Counted from the first letter of the stretch, positions 17,951 through 26,927 are shown. The stretch: 43,945 nt of DNA from Alphaproteobacteria bacterium CG1_02_46_17 (GCA_001871905.1 MNUG01000036.1:1-43945), one strand, 5' to 3'. The notes: generated by a model from the letters alone, not told the origin. A program made the numbers and translations.

Positions 17951-20900
17951 TCAGTTATATTGAGGCTTCGTCTGTTTTGACGGAACCTTTTTTTCCTGTT
18001 CTTCCATATCATCGTAATCGTTATCTCCTTCAAACAGCAAAGAGCGCAAGAAGCCCGGCGTCAGGACAGACAGAGGATTGATAAAGACATTCGGGTCATC
18101 ATTTGGCCCCTTCATGGTATAGGTCGCCGCAATCAGGCTGCCGCTTGATCCACCCAGAATTTTACCAAGCAACGGAATCCTGGCAACCATCGTATTAACC
18201 TGAGACATCGGAACCACTGTCCCTTCGAGATTGGTTTGCCCCTTGGTTTGATTGATCGTACCAGAAAAACTCAACCCGATTGAGGCACCGGACGTCCGAC
18301 CGTTTTTCAAGAAAATAATCCGGTCGCCATTTTGTTTTTTCCATTCGAAAGAGGTGCGCAGTTTTTCAAATTCAATTCCTTTATTCTGTAACAATTCCGA
18401 AAGGCCGGAGAGCGAGAACAGGTTGATGAATTTCGCCAGAATAGGAGCCTTGATAACCGTGAAATCCACTATTCGTCCGCGTCCGGAAATATCGTTTAGT
18501 CCACCACCTGCAATCTGTATCCCTTGCATCTGAAGAGTGCCCCCGACAACATGGTTATATAAATCAAGGGCACGCAATGCTTCACCGGCATTGTCGGAAT
18601 TAACCCTTAACTCCATTCGCTTTGAGGCATTTGGCTTGAGCGTTACCGTCAATTTACCATGAGGAGTCTTTCCTGTTAGATCAAGAAATTCAATATCGTC
18701 TTGCGCATTGGTTTTAACCTTGATTTTTGGGTCAGAAAGATATTGGTCAGCATCCTTACCACCAATTATTCTGGCCACATTCACCGTGGCCTGAACAGCC
18801 ATTCCACTTGGTTTGGTGGAGGCATATTCTTTTTGAGAAGTTTTTCCTTTTTCTGCGTTATCCTGATCTCCGCCGATAAACGGGCGCCCATCAAAGGTCT
18901 TTCCAGTAATAGAGACATCCAGTGTATTTTTTTGCAGGACTTTCAAATCAAGATTAAAATCATTGGCGTGGCCAATTTTGACCTTTGGAAATTTTGCCGA
19001 TACGATATCCCATTCAGAGCCCAGCTTGCCAAATTTAACGTCCCCGTTGGCAGATACTCCCCCATCAATATCAATTTTTATATCCTTTACCGACTGGATA
19101 TCCTGATTGCGAATGATTGCTTTAGCCGTTGCCTTACCTTTTATGCCCTCTTTTTTAGAGTAATCAAGAGGGGACACAAAGAAATAAGCCGGCGTCAAAT
19201 CTGCCTCTATATCAATATCGACCTGCCCCAATTTTGGTTCCAGATACTCAATTTTGATTGGAACTTTTCCCGCGACAAAGTCATCAAGATTAACTCCGAA
19301 ATGATGGCGGAGTTTTTTATCAGAAACCAGTGAGGCCCTGATTTTACTGCTGTAGGGAGCGTCATCCGGATTGATATATTCCGAGTATGTCATATCAATA
19401 TCACGGCCATCCAGCGTCCCTTTTCCTGATATTTCGAATGATCCCCCCTCAACTTTCAGGGCGAACGGCCCTCCTGCAATATCAAGGCCACGCACAATTT
19501 TCGGCAGCAACACATCACGAAGCGTTGCATCAACTTTTACCTTCACATCAGCAGCAGGAAGGTCTTTCAAGGCAGGGAATACCACATTGACCTTCATGTC
19601 CGCAGTCCCTTTGACCTTATTTTTATCCAGCCCGATTTTATCGGCCAGATTGATTGGGTCTTTGCCAATATAATCAAGAACAGTGGGGATAGGCCCTTCG
19701 AGTTCGGCGTCAATTGTCACATCACCAATAGTGGTTGGGTGTGTCAAATGGGTTATATTGACCCTGCCCTTTTTGATTTTAAGATCGGCGATTTTTCCGG
19801 AGGTGACAATGATATCGAGAACATCGTTCTTGATCGTTGCCGTTCCTTGGGCTTTCTCTGCGGGAAGCATCGGGGCACGGTAATCCGCTTTCAAATTCTC
19901 ATAAGCGAATTTTGCCTCAATCTTTTCGGAGGGAATATCCGAGAGGTCATCCAGATTGATCGGCAACGTCAATTCCAGATTTTTTACTGTCGCGCCGGAG
20001 AGTTTATCGGTCATCCATTCCCCAAGGATGGTTGCTTTTTCAGAGGAGGGCCACATTTTATGAATCTCGTCAAAAGTGACCTGAGGAACAGATACGGTCA
20101 GAGGGAAATATTTCTGTGTCCCCGAGATGTCCCGAGCCCCCGTCAAAGAAACAGTAATCCCGTTAATATCCATATGGGTTTCCCCGATTTCAAATATTCC
20201 TGCCGTGCGGTCATAGGTGATGTTGGCCGCCATATTTCCGAAGGTGAGCGGTTGTTCATAGAGTCCGGTCAGACTTAGATCGCCTTTGTCCGAAGAAATT
20301 TTCGCCTTAATTTTTTGCGGAGCCCAGTCATGATCCAGACTTCCGATAATATCTCCATCCGTTACAAATTTTTGTTCCAGTAACGAGTTATACGGGAGGG
20401 CTATTCTGGACAAGGTCGCAAAATTCACCTGCGTAATTTTTCCCTTTACCAAAACCCCGCCATTGGCTCTGGCCAAATTCAAAGAGATCGAAGACACGGG
20501 AGCCTGTTTATCATCCTGTCCTGTTTCCCCTGCCGTCTCTTCATCCCGATAGGACAGTGACAAATCAAAACTTTCTTTCTGACGTTCCAGATCAAGTTCG
20601 ACATCGGGAATCTGCCAACTTACTCCAGACGCATGGTCATCAACGATGATCTGGGCATTCCGCACAGATACTTTTTGCAATTGAGATAATGGTTTTAATT
20701 CCGGATAATCCGGAAGATTTCCCCCTTTGAAGAAGCTTTCCCCGATATCTTTCAGAGTTATCAGGGACGCTTTTTCATTCTGGGCAATCGCCTCTTTTTT
20801 GGCGACGTCAACATCGGGCGAAATCAGCAAATGAACGCCACCATTTTTCGTCCGGATCACTTTCAGAATCGAGTCGGTGACAACAATCGCCTCTGGCCTT

Positions 20901-21247
20901 ATCGCCCCGACAAGAAATGGGAGTTTGGCCAGTTGTATGCCCAGTTGAGGAACCTCCAGAACCGTCTGACCGTTGTCTTCAAGTTTGACATTGCTGACCC
21001 CCAGAATAATCGGCCCGGAAAATTCCGGCCATTCTGCAACAATCACACCGAATGACAGATTGGAGGTCGAATCCTCATCTATCAGTGCCGACTTCACATA
21101 GTCAGCAGCAAAAGTCATATCAACGGGGCCTTTAGAAAATTTCCACAGCACAAAGGTCGTTGCCAGCATCACCAGCACCGCCACCAGCACAGCCAATTCC
21201 AGAACCAGAAAGACCGTCTTACGTATGAATTTCAGAATGACTTTCAT
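17951..21247 (-). CDS. AsmA/YhdP-like envelope protein
   Basis: A 1098-residue protein with one N-terminal transmembrane helix (about 11-35) and a very long periplasmic part made of repeated short amphipathic beta strands, ending in an AsmA-like C-terminal domain with INPLSVLTPGFLRSLLFEG, a block typical of alphaproteobacterial YhdP-like proteins. In E. coli, YhdP and relatives (TamB, YdbH) are thought to form hydrophobic grooves carrying phospholipids from inner to outer membrane. A long charged linker occurs near residues 785-800. AAGGAAGAC precedes the ATG. Stop codons of tyrS and this gene converge 12 bp apart. Assignment to the AsmA-like superfamily is firm; the exact subgroup is inferred. 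Confidence 0.88.
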   Translation of the reverse strand: MKVILKFIRKTVFLVLELAVLVAVLVMLATTFVLWKFSKGPVDMTFAADYVKSALIDEDSTSNLSFGVIVAEWPEFSGPIILGVSNVKLEDNGQTVLEVPQLGIQLAKLPFLVGAIRPEAIVVTDSILKVIRTKNGGVHLLISPDVDVAKKEAIAQNEKASLITLKDIGESFFKGGNLPDYPELKPLSQLQKVSVRNAQIIVDDHASGVSWQIPDVELDLERQKESFDLSLSYRDEETAGETGQDDKQAPVSSISLNLARANGGVLVKGKITQVNFATLSRIALPYNSLLEQKFVTDGDIIGSLDHDWAPQKIKAKISSDKGDLSLTGLYEQPLTFGNMAANITYDRTAGIFEIGETHMDINGITVSLTGARDISGTQKYFPLTVSVPQVTFDEIHKMWPSSEKATILGEWMTDKLSGATVKNLELTLPINLDDLSDIPSEKIEAKFAYENLKADYRAPMLPAEKAQGTATIKNDVLDIIVTSGKIADLKIKKGRVNITHLTHPTTIGDVTIDAELEGPIPTVLDYIGKDPINLADKIGLDKNKVKGTADMKVNVVFPALKDLPAADVKVKVDATLRDVLLPKIVRGLDIAGGPFALKVEGGSFEISGKGTLDGRDIDMTYSEYINPDDAPYSSKIRASLVSDKKLRHHFGVNLDDFVAGKVPIKIEYLEPKLGQVDIDIEADLTPAYFFVSPLDYSKKEGIKGKATAKAIIRNQDIQSVKDIKIDIDGGVSANGDVKFGKLGSEWDIVSAKFPKVKIGHANDFNLDLKVLQKNTLDVSITGKTFDGRPFIGGDQDNAEKGKTSQKEYASTKPSGMAVQATVNVARIIGGKDADQYLSDPKIKVKTNAQDDIEFLDLTGKTPHGKLTVTLKPNASKRMELRVNSDNAGEALRALDLYNHVVGGTLQMQGIQIAGGGLNDISGRGRIVDFTVIKAPILAKFINLFSLSGLSELLQNKGIEFEKLRTSFEWKKQNGDRIIFLKNGRTSGASIGLSFSGTINQTKGQTNLEGTVVPMSQVNTMVARIPLLGKILGGSSGSLIAATYTMKGPNDDPNVFINPLSVLTPGFLRSLLFEGDNDYDDMEEQEKKVPSKQTKPQYN

Positions 21248-21382
21248 GTCTTCCTTACAAATCCTGCCCCTATATAACGTGGATCATAGCAAATATTCCC
21301 CGTCTGACCAGTTTTGCGGGTTGACAGATGCCAAAAGACACACAATTTTCTTATATACTTCATCTTATACAAAGGATACCAG

Positions 21383-21847
21383 ATGACCATGATCGAAATT
21401 GGCAACAAAGCCCCTGATTTTTCCGCACTTGCGGATGATGGAACTCTTCTTTCGCTCAAAGACTTCAAGGGCAAAAGCTTTGTTCTGTATTTCTATCCCA
21501 AAGACGACACCTCCGGTTGCACCAAGGAAGCCTGCTCTTTTACCGAGAATATTTCAGCTTTTAATAAACTGAATGTTCCAGTGATCGGCGTATCGAAAGA
21601 TAGCATTGAAAAACACAAAAAATTCAAAGAAAAATACGGACTGACATTCCCGCTGCTCTCGGATGAAGATGGCAAGCTTTGTGAGGCTTACGGAACATGG
21701 ATCGAGAAATCCATGTATGGGCGCAAATATATGGGGATTGACCGTGCAACCTTTATCATTGATGGGTCAGGAAAGATTTCCGCCATCTGGCGCAAGGTCA
21801 AAGTTCCGGGACATGTTGAAGAAATTTTGAAAGCTTTGACGGCATAA
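21383..21847 (+). CDS. bcp: Peroxiredoxin of the Bcp/PrxQ type
   Basis: A 154-residue thiol peroxidase reducing hydrogen and organic peroxides, reduced in turn by thioredoxin. Peroxidatic Cys46 and resolving Cys51 lie in SGCTKEACSF, the five-residue spacing typical of PrxQ alpha. AAAGGA lies 6 bases before the ATG at 21383; the frame extends upstream to 21314, but the family starts at MIEIGNKAPDF, so the later start is chosen. A terminator follows directly. Confidence 0.95.
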   Translation: MTMIEIGNKAPDFSALADDGTLLSLKDFKGKSFVLYFYPKDDTSGCTKEACSFTENISAFNKLNVPVIGVSKDSIEKHKKFKEKYGLTFPLLSDEDGKLCEAYGTWIEKSMYGRKYMGIDRATFIIDGSGKISAIWRKVKVPGHVEEILKALTA

Positions 21848-21849
21848 AG

Positions 21850-21874
21850 AAAAAGCAGCTTACGCTGCTTTTTT
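21850..21874 (+). terminator. Bidirectional terminator shared by two convergent genes
   Basis: GCAGC (21855-21859), loop TTAC, GCTGC (21864-21868), with A-run before and TTTTTT after on the plus strand and TTTTT after on the minus strand. The stop codon of the hydrolase gene lies inside the hairpin, which also encodes its Lys-Lys-Ala-Ala tail, so two genes end in one hairpin. Confidence 0.8.
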
Positions 21875-22546
21875 CGCTTTTTCCTGAGTGACCATATCAA
21901 CCGGCTTTCCGACTGCGCGGAGATTCAGGTAATCATGCATATGTTCAACCATTTGATCCATGTGGTCATTGTAGAAATGATTAGCTCCATCCAATACACG
22001 GTAATCAATCGCAATACCTTTTTGGGCATTGAGACGTTCAACCACTTTTTCGACCATTGGTTCGGGAACAATATTGTCTTTGTTGCCTTGAAGGATCAAA
22101 CCGGATTGAGGACAAGGTGCCAGAAAACTGAAATCAATTTCGTTGGCTGGCGGAGATACCGCGATAAAACCTTTGATTTCCGGACGGCGCATCAGAAGTT
22201 GCATACTGATCCACGCGCCAAAGGCAAAACCACCCACCCAGACATAAGGAGCGTTCGGGTTAATTGATTGGATCCAGTCAAGCGCAGCAGCGGCATCAGA
22301 CAATTCGCCTTCGCCTTTATCATAAAGACCCTGACTTTCCCCCACGCCACGAAAGTTAAAGCGCAAAGCAGAAAAACCATGCTCTTTGAATGTGTTGAAC
22401 ATCGTATAAGGGATACGGTGATTCATTGTGCCCCCACGATCAGGGGCGGGATGCAAAATCAAAGCCAACGGGGCATTTTCGATTTTGGAATGATGATAAC
22501 GCGATTCCAGACGCCCAGCAGGGCCATTGATGATAATTCCTGGCAT
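21860..22546 (-). CDS. Alpha/beta hydrolase-fold protein with altered nucleophile elbow
   Basis: A protein of about 228 residues of the alpha/beta hydrolase fold, similar to a family common in alphaproteobacteria that begins MPEIIxNGPAGRLEGRY. Visible landmarks: LILHPAPDRGGTMNH, LRFNFRGVGESQG, GFAFGAW (106-112), Asp157 (GNKDNIVPE) and His190 (GANHFYND). The nucleophile elbow normally reads G-x-S-x-G; here it reads GGFAFGA with Ala108 (codon GCC) where the serine should be, while Asp and His remain. It may therefore be non-hydrolytic or use another residue. The start at 22546 is chosen because homology begins there, although the frame is open to 22609. Confidence 0.82.
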   Translation of the reverse strand: MPGIIINGPAGRLESRYHHSKIENAPLALILHPAPDRGGTMNHRIPYTMFNTFKEHGFSALRFNFRGVGESQGLYDKGEGELSDAAAALDWIQSINPNAPYVWVGGFAFGAWISMQLLMRRPEIKGFIAVSPPANEIDFSFLAPCPQSGLILQGNKDNIVPEPMVEKVVERLNAQKGIAIDYRVLDGANHFYNDHMDQMVEHMHDYLNLRAVGKPVDMVTQEKAKKAA

Positions 22547-22695
22547 ATGTTTTCCGTATGGTTCCCGTATAAATGCGTTTATGTTTAATTTTTTTGAGGT
22601 ATAGACCATTTTCTGTCCATAAGTCCAATAGTTTCTTATAACATATTGATTTTGTTGTGGATATTTTGTATTTCAAGACTTGAAGGTGAAAAACC

Positions 22696-23799
22696 ATGAC
22701 AAATTTATTTTTTGACCATAACGCCACCACGCCGATCCGGCCCAAGGCCTTTGATTTAGCCACTTCCATTATGTCTGAAGTGGGGAACGCAGCATCTGTC
22801 CATTCCTTCGGACGACAGGCCAACAAGCATGTCGAGACGGCGCGCCGCCAAATCGGCGAGATTCTGAATGTCGATGCACAACAGATTATTTTCAATTCCG
22901 GCGCAACAGAGGGCAATAACACCATCCTGAAAGGATTTGCCGGACAACGTATTCTGATTTCATCCATCGAACACCCGTCCATCATGGAGTGCGGTGTGGC
23001 CGCCGAGAAAATTCCGGTTCAGCAAAATGGCGTGATTGATCTGGATGCCTTGCAAGAGATGTTGAACCACCCCACCCCACCCGCGTTGGTGTCGGTGATG
23101 ATGGTCAATAATGAAACCGGCGTTATCCAGCCCATTCAAGAAATTGCCCGCATGGCCAAAGCCGTTGGTGCATTGGTTCATTGTGACGCGGTTCAGGCCT
23201 TTGGGCGGTTGCCCATCACCCGCGAAAGTCTGGGTGTTGATTTCATGACCATCTCGGCCCATAAAATCGGTGGGACTCATGGTGTCGGCGCATTAGTCTG
23301 TGCTGCAGGTCTTCAGGTTCCTCGCCTTGTTCAAGGGGGAGGACAAGAACGTCGGCAACGGGGCGGCACGGTCAACGTTGCAGGAATTGCCGCGTTCGGT
23401 GCGGCGGCGGTCGATGCCTGTTCTGTCCTTGACGACTATCAAAAGCTTTCAATCTGGCGTGACCGGATTGAATCCCATATCCGTAAAACATCAAACCGTG
23501 TCCGCATTCTGGGGCAAGAAGCTCCGCGCGTGGCCAACACATCCATGGTGATTGTCGACAGCAAAAGCGGCGAGACTTTGTTGATGGCATTTGATCTGGA
23601 GGGCGTTGCGTTGAGTGCCGGATCGGCCTGTTCCAGCGGGTCAACCAAACTATCTTATACCTTGACCGCCATGGGGATTGAGTCATCCCCGCAGATCGCA
23701 TCGTTACGTGTGTCACTCGGTCACACTACAACTGAAAAAGAAGTTGAGCAATTTATTGCAGTGTGGGACAAGGTCAGCGCCCGTTTATTCAAGGATTAG
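22696..23799 (+). CDS. Cysteine desulfurase (NifS/IscS-like)
   Basis: A 367-residue PLP enzyme that takes sulfur from cysteine and passes it as persulfide to iron-sulfur cluster assembly. PLP-lysine is Lys190 (SAHKIGG). The persulfide cysteine is Cys312 in the flexible loop SAGSACSSGS. The start MTNLFFDHNATTPIRP matches the family's conserved N-terminus. GAAGGTG precedes the ATG. Five bases separate its stop from the ferredoxin gene, so the two form an operon. It is not in an isc or suf operon here. The symbol is withheld because NifS, IscS and a separate group are hard to tell apart by eye. Confidence 0.92.
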   Translation: MTNLFFDHNATTPIRPKAFDLATSIMSEVGNAASVHSFGRQANKHVETARRQIGEILNVDAQQIIFNSGATEGNNTILKGFAGQRILISSIEHPSIMECGVAAEKIPVQQNGVIDLDALQEMLNHPTPPALVSVMMVNNETGVIQPIQEIARMAKAVGALVHCDAVQAFGRLPITRESLGVDFMTISAHKIGGTHGVGALVCAAGLQVPRLVQGGGQERRQRGGTVNVAGIAAFGAAAVDACSVLDDYQKLSIWRDRIESHIRKTSNRVRILGQEAPRVANTSMVIVDSKSGETLLMAFDLEGVALSAGSACSSGSTKLSYTLTAMGIESSPQIASLRVSLGHTTTEKEVEQFIAVWDKVSARLFKD

Positions 23800-23804
23800 T
23801 TTTT

Positions 23805-24146
23805 ATGCCCCAGATTCATTTTATTCAGGTGGATGGTTCCACCAAAACGATTGATGCGCCCGTTGGGTTGTCGGTGATGGAAGTTGCCGTCAAACACGCC
23901 ATGGACAAAATCGAAGGCGCTTGCGGCGGATCACTCGCCTGTGCAACGTGCCATGTTTATGTGCATCCCGATTGGTGGGACAAGGTTATGCCCGATGAAG
24001 GCGATATTTCCGAAGCAGAAGAAGACATGCTCGATCTGGCGTTTAACCTGACCAAGCGTTCGCGCCTGTCCTGCCAGATTATTGTGACAGACAAATTGGA
24101 CGGTCTGGTTGTTGCCCTGCCCGGTTCAAAACCGGACTGGCTTTAA
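23805..24146 (+). CDS. fdx: 2Fe-2S ferredoxin (adrenodoxin/Fdx type)
   Basis: A 113-residue electron carrier with ligands Cys40, Cys46, Cys49 (CGGSLACATC) and Cys90 (RLSCQI), the Cx5Cx2C pattern and spacing of vertebrate-type or ISC ferredoxins. AAGGA, overlapping the end of the preceding gene, serves the ATG at 23805; an earlier in-frame start at 23763 would overlap the desulfurase gene by 37 bp and is rejected. Its coupling to the desulfurase suggests it gives electrons to the persulfide during cluster assembly. Confidence 0.93.
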   Translation: MPQIHFIQVDGSTKTIDAPVGLSVMEVAVKHAMDKIEGACGGSLACATCHVYVHPDWWDKVMPDEGDISEAEEDMLDLAFNLTKRSRLSCQIIVTDKLDGLVVALPGSKPDWL

Positions 24147-24153
24147 CACACAC

Positions 24154-24747
24154 CTAGCTTTCCAAAAATCTGTCCAGTGCCGCGATATAGTCTTCTATCG
24201 TGTCGTAAAAGAACAGGCTTTCGACTTTTTTCGGAATCAGAAATCCTTCTGTGATCATGTGATCCAACTGGGCTTTTGTTGAGTCGTAATATCCGAAAAG
24301 ATTCAGAATAAAAATCGGGCGGATTGAATAATCCTTGATCGTCGGGTCACGGTCAGCGGGCAGATAATCCGTTTCGATTATCTCATAAATTTCATCCATG
24401 GTTCCCGTGCCACCCGGCATCACCAAAAATGCATCAACATCTTTAATCAGCAAATTTTTGCGTTCGGATAAAGTTTCCGTGACGATATATTCGATCCCGA
24501 TTTTATCCGGATTGTTCACACTGAAATATTTTTGTGGCAAAATGCCCACGATTTTTCCAGAATTGGAGTGTTCTTTCTGGGCTTTCAGATACGAAAAGCA
24601 GAACTCCCCCATCAGGCCGGTTCGCGAGCCACCATATTTGGTAAAACATCCTTTTTGACCGAGATAGGTTCCGACCTTGCGGGCCGCTTCAAGATATTCC
24701 GGCTTGTTGCCCGAATGGGCGCCGGAGAAATAGGTAAATGATTTCAT
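24154..24747 (-). CDS. LOG-family nucleotide phosphoribohydrolase-like protein
   Basis: A 197-residue protein of the LOG/TIGR00730 family. Plant and some bacterial members release the base from cytokinin or nucleoside 5'-monophosphates. The signature PGGTGTMDE (about 111-119) and the paired Arg-Lys (SERKN) are both present, as is the N-terminal KSFTYFSGAHSG, which gives a Rossmann start. Family lysine decarboxylase annotations are a historical error. AAGGAAA precedes the ATG. Convergent with fdx (7 bp between stops). Physiological substrate unknown. Confidence 0.88.
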   Translation of the reverse strand: MKSFTYFSGAHSGNKPEYLEAARKVGTYLGQKGCFTKYGGSRTGLMGEFCFSYLKAQKEHSNSGKIVGILPQKYFSVNNPDKIGIEYIVTETLSERKNLLIKDVDAFLVMPGGTGTMDEIYEIIETDYLPADRDPTIKDYSIRPIFILNLFGYYDSTKAQLDHMITEGFLIPKKVESLFFYDTIEDYIAALDRFLES

Positions 24748-24824
24748 TGTTTTTCCTTAATTTTGGACATCTCCTATAGCAAAATGCCAAAAAAAAGAAA
24801 AGCCCGTATTAATATGTCAAATTC

Positions 24825-24853
24825 TTGCTTTTTATAACCGATTTGCCTATATT
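24825..24853 (+). promoter_or_regulatory. Candidate sigma70 promoter giving a near-leaderless mnmA mRNA
   Basis: TTGCTT (24825-24830), 17-bp spacer, TATATT (24848-24853). The ATG of mnmA is at 24861, only 7 bases after the -10 box, where transcription should begin. No Shine-Dalgarno sequence lies between. Confidence 0.6.
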
Positions 24854-24860
24854 GCGCCCC

Positions 24861-26018
24861 ATGATGTCAAAACAGATCAACTCGTTAGGCTTTGCCAAGC
24901 CCCCTGCCGAGACCCGCGTGGTGGTTGCCATGTCGGGCGGCGTTGATTCATCTGTCGCGGCGGCCTTGCTCCACGAACAAGGTTATGACGTTGTCGGCAT
25001 TACTTTGCAGCTTTATGATTACGGTGACGCCATTGCCAAAAAAGGTGCGTGTTGCGCAGGCAAAGATATTTACGATGCCAAACGCGTTGCCGAAGAGCGC
25101 GGCTTTCCCCATTATGTTTTGAATTACGAAAGCAATTTCCGCCAGTCGGTCATTGAGGATTTTGTCGAGTCGTACCTGAAAGGCGAAACACCCATTCCGT
25201 GCGTCAAATGTAACCAGACCGTCAAGTTCAAGGATTTGTTGCAAGTCGCCCGCGACCTTGATGCCGATTGCATGGTCACGGGCCATTATATTCAACGCAT
25301 TGTCAATGAAGACGGCATTGCGGAGTTGCACCGCGCCACAGACGCAGGCAAAGACCAGAGTTATTTCCTGTTTGCCACCACTCAGGAACAGCTTGATTTC
25401 CTACGCTTTCCGTTAGGCGGATGGACAAAAGATATAACACGCCAGCACGCAGAGCGTCTGGGCTTGGTCAATGCCGATAAACCTGATTCACAAGATATCT
25501 GTTTTGTGCCGAACGGGGATTATGCATCGGTGGTTAAAAAGATCGCCCCGCACGCCGAACAACCGGGGCAGATTATCCATCTGGATGGCCGCGTTCTGGG
25601 AACCCATCAGGGCATTATCCATTATACGGTCGGACAGCGTAAAGGGTTGGGAATCGGTGGCGGATTTACCGAGAATAACGAGCCGCTTTATGTCGTCGCG
25701 GTCGATGCCGAAAGCGCGAAGGTTCTGGTTGGCCCCAAGGAAGCTCTGGCGCGGGACGTTGTGCGCCTTAAAAGCTGTAACTGGCTCGATCATTCATCCG
25801 ACGCCCCGATTTGTGTCGAGGTTAAATTAAGGTCAATGACCCGCGCCGTCACCGCGACCCTGACCCGTCACGAAGATGGATCTGCCACTTTGGTGCTGGA
25901 CACGCCACAATATGGCATTTCTCCGGGGCAAGCCGCCGTTTGTTATAAGGATCAGCGCGTTATTGGCGGCGGATGGATTATATCCACCGAGCTTTGTTCT
26001 ATGGCAAAAGCCGCTTGA
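24861..26018 (+). CDS. mnmA: tRNA 2-thiouridylase MnmA
   Basis: A 385-residue enzyme putting sulfur on U34 of tRNA-Lys, Glu and Gln, using sulfur from a desulfurase relay. PP-loop SGGVDSS (25-31). Catalytic Cys117 ([11 protein letters not shown]) and Cys214 (SQDICFVP) form the thiol pair. The tRNA-binding and C-terminal beta barrel contain [12 protein letters not shown] and [14 protein letters not shown]. Starts considered: 24825 (upstream of the likely promoter, rejected), 24861 and 24864 (ATGATG). Its stop codon overlaps the -35 box of the next tRNA gene. A cysteine desulfurase gene lies 2 kb away, a functional link though not an operon. Confidence 0.95.
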   Translation: MMSKQINSLGFAKPPAETRVVVAMSGGVDSSVAAALLHEQGYDVVGITLQLYDYGDAIAKKGACCAGKDIYDAKRVAEERGFPHYVLNYESNFRQSVIEDFVESYLKGETPIPCVKCNQTVKFKDLLQVARDLDADCMVTGHYIQRIVNEDGIAELHRATDAGKDQSYFLFATTQEQLDFLRFPLGGWTKDITRQHAERLGLVNADKPDSQDICFVPNGDYASVVKKIAPHAEQPGQIIHLDGRVLGTHQGIIHYTVGQRKGLGIGGGFTENNEPLYVVAVDAESAKVLVGPKEALARDVVRLKSCNWLDHSSDAPICVEVKLRSMTRAVTATLTRHEDGSATLVLDTPQYGISPGQAAVCYKDQRVIGGGWIISTELCSMAKAA

Positions 26019-26045
26019 CAAAGCCTGCGTTTTTTCGCATATAGT
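26015..26045 (+). promoter_or_regulatory. Candidate promoter of tRNA-Met
   Basis: Consensus TTGACA at 26015-26020 overlaps the mnmA stop codon, and TATAGT at 26040-26045 follows after 19 bp; CATATA at 17 bp is an alternative. The tRNA begins 18 bp after the -10 box. Confidence 0.55.
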
Positions 26046-26062
26046 GCTTCACTTTTTGCCGT

Positions 26063-26137
26063 GGCGGCGTAGCTCAGCGGTAGAGCAGAGGAATCATAAT
26101 CCTTTGGTCGGGGGTTCAAATCCCTCCGCCGCCACCA
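26063..26137 (+). tRNA. tRNA-Met (CAT), CCA end encoded
   Basis: Acceptor stem GGCGGCG/CGCCGCC is perfect; D stem GCTC/GAGC; anticodon stem GAGGA/TCCTT with one G-U pair and loop ATCATAA, giving anticodon CAT; T arm GGGGG TTCAAAT CCCTC; encoded discriminator A and CCA. The acceptor sequence and no mismatch at 1-72 exclude initiator tRNA. CAT could also be an Ile2 (lysidine) tRNA; similarity of the anticodon arm to alphaproteobacterial elongator Met favours Met but is not decisive. Confidence 0.9.
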
Positions 26138-26201
26138 TTACGCATCCCTGGCTAGGCAAAGTTTATGAGTATAAAGGGCAATTTAAGGTACGGGATAGGT
26201 T

Positions 26202-26642
26202 ATGAAAGAATATTCCTTTTACCGAAAAAATATCACACCTGTGCAGATGCTTTGGCTTATCATAAAAAGCTGGTTCACTTCCCCACCTTTGTCATTAGGA
26301 TGTATATTTTTTGTATTGTTTATGCCTTTTTATTTTTTGGCATTACTTTTGCAAATTTCACTGTTTCTTCCTGTGTTGCCAGTTATGGCGCTGGTTTACC
26401 TACCACTTTCACTTCACTTGTATAGAAAACCAGAGAGAGGTTGGGTATTTTGGTTGACTATTTACGCGGGAAGCTCAACACTATTAAGTGTTATGCCTAT
26501 GTTTTTCTTTCTTGATTTCAAAGGCATGCCGTTTGCTATAGGGGCATTCATTATTCTATCGGGCATGTGCGGCATGTTTGTTTATTTTAATTTATACAAT
26601 ACGAATAATACTGAGATAAAAATAGAAAATACAAATGACTAA
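26202..26642 (+). CDS. Membrane protein of unknown function
   Basis: A 146-residue protein with about four hydrophobic segments (roughly 30-50, 52-73, 82-103 and 108-130) and an Asn-rich tail. No family recognised. It lies directly after tRNA-Met, is more AT-rich than the surrounding core genes, and its stop codon overlaps the first codons of the truncated toxin gene (8-bp overlap), consistent with a recombination joint. GGGATAGG precedes the ATG. Confidence 0.65.
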   Translation: MKEYSFYRKNITPVQMLWLIIKSWFTSPPLSLGCIFFVLFMPFYFLALLLQISLFLPVLPVMALVYLPLSLHLYRKPERGWVFWLTIYAGSSTLLSVMPMFFFLDFKGMPFAIGAFIILSGMCGMFVYFNLYNTNNTEIKIENTND

Positions 26643-26883
26643 GCGCGTCACAGAAGCCCTTTACCGCATGGAACGCGGTAATCTTGGGGATCATAAATCT
26701 GTTGGCGCCGGGGTCATGGAACGGCGCGTATTCGGAACGCTCGCCCTGCGCCTTTATTTTGGTATGGACGGGAAAGACTTGGTTATTCTGCTTATTGGTG
26801 GCACAAAACATAAGCAAGACAAGGATATTGAGAAGGCAAAAGCCCTCTGGGAAGCCTACCAAGCCGAAAAATCTGGCAAATAA
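26635..26883 (+). CDS. RelE/HigB-like toxin, N-terminally truncated
   Basis: An 82-residue protein matching the C-terminal three quarters of the HigB/RelE-type 'addiction module killer' family (Gp49-like, often about 100 residues): RMERGNLGDHKSVGAGVMERR, then LRLYFGMDGKDLVILLIGGTKHKQDKDIEKAKALWEAY. The family has about 25 residues before this, containing the first strand and helix; here stops occur in frame at 26617 and 26623, so the part is missing. No ribosome site is visible. Members cleave mRNA on the ribosome when active. Truncation suggests it is a remnant, though the paired antitoxin is intact. Confidence 0.75.
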   Translation: MTKRVTEALYRMERGNLGDHKSVGAGVMERRVFGTLALRLYFGMDGKDLVILLIGGTKHKQDKDIEKAKALWEAYQAEKSGK

Positions 26884-26890
26884 CCCATAT

Positions 26891-26920
26891 TTGACTGGAA
26901 ATCATAATAACATATATGTT
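26891..26920 (+). promoter_or_regulatory. Candidate promoter of the antitoxin gene
   Basis: TTGACT (26891-26896), 18-bp spacer and TATGTT (26915-26920). TATAAT also occurs at 26926-26931 but lacks a correctly spaced -35 box. Either would transcribe the antitoxin independent of the toxin. Confidence 0.35.
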
Positions 26921-26927
26921 AGCATTA

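Noticed and set aside
24825-24860. N-terminal extension of MnmA from the first in-frame start
   Set aside because: The extension overlaps the likely promoter and family homology begins after 24861.
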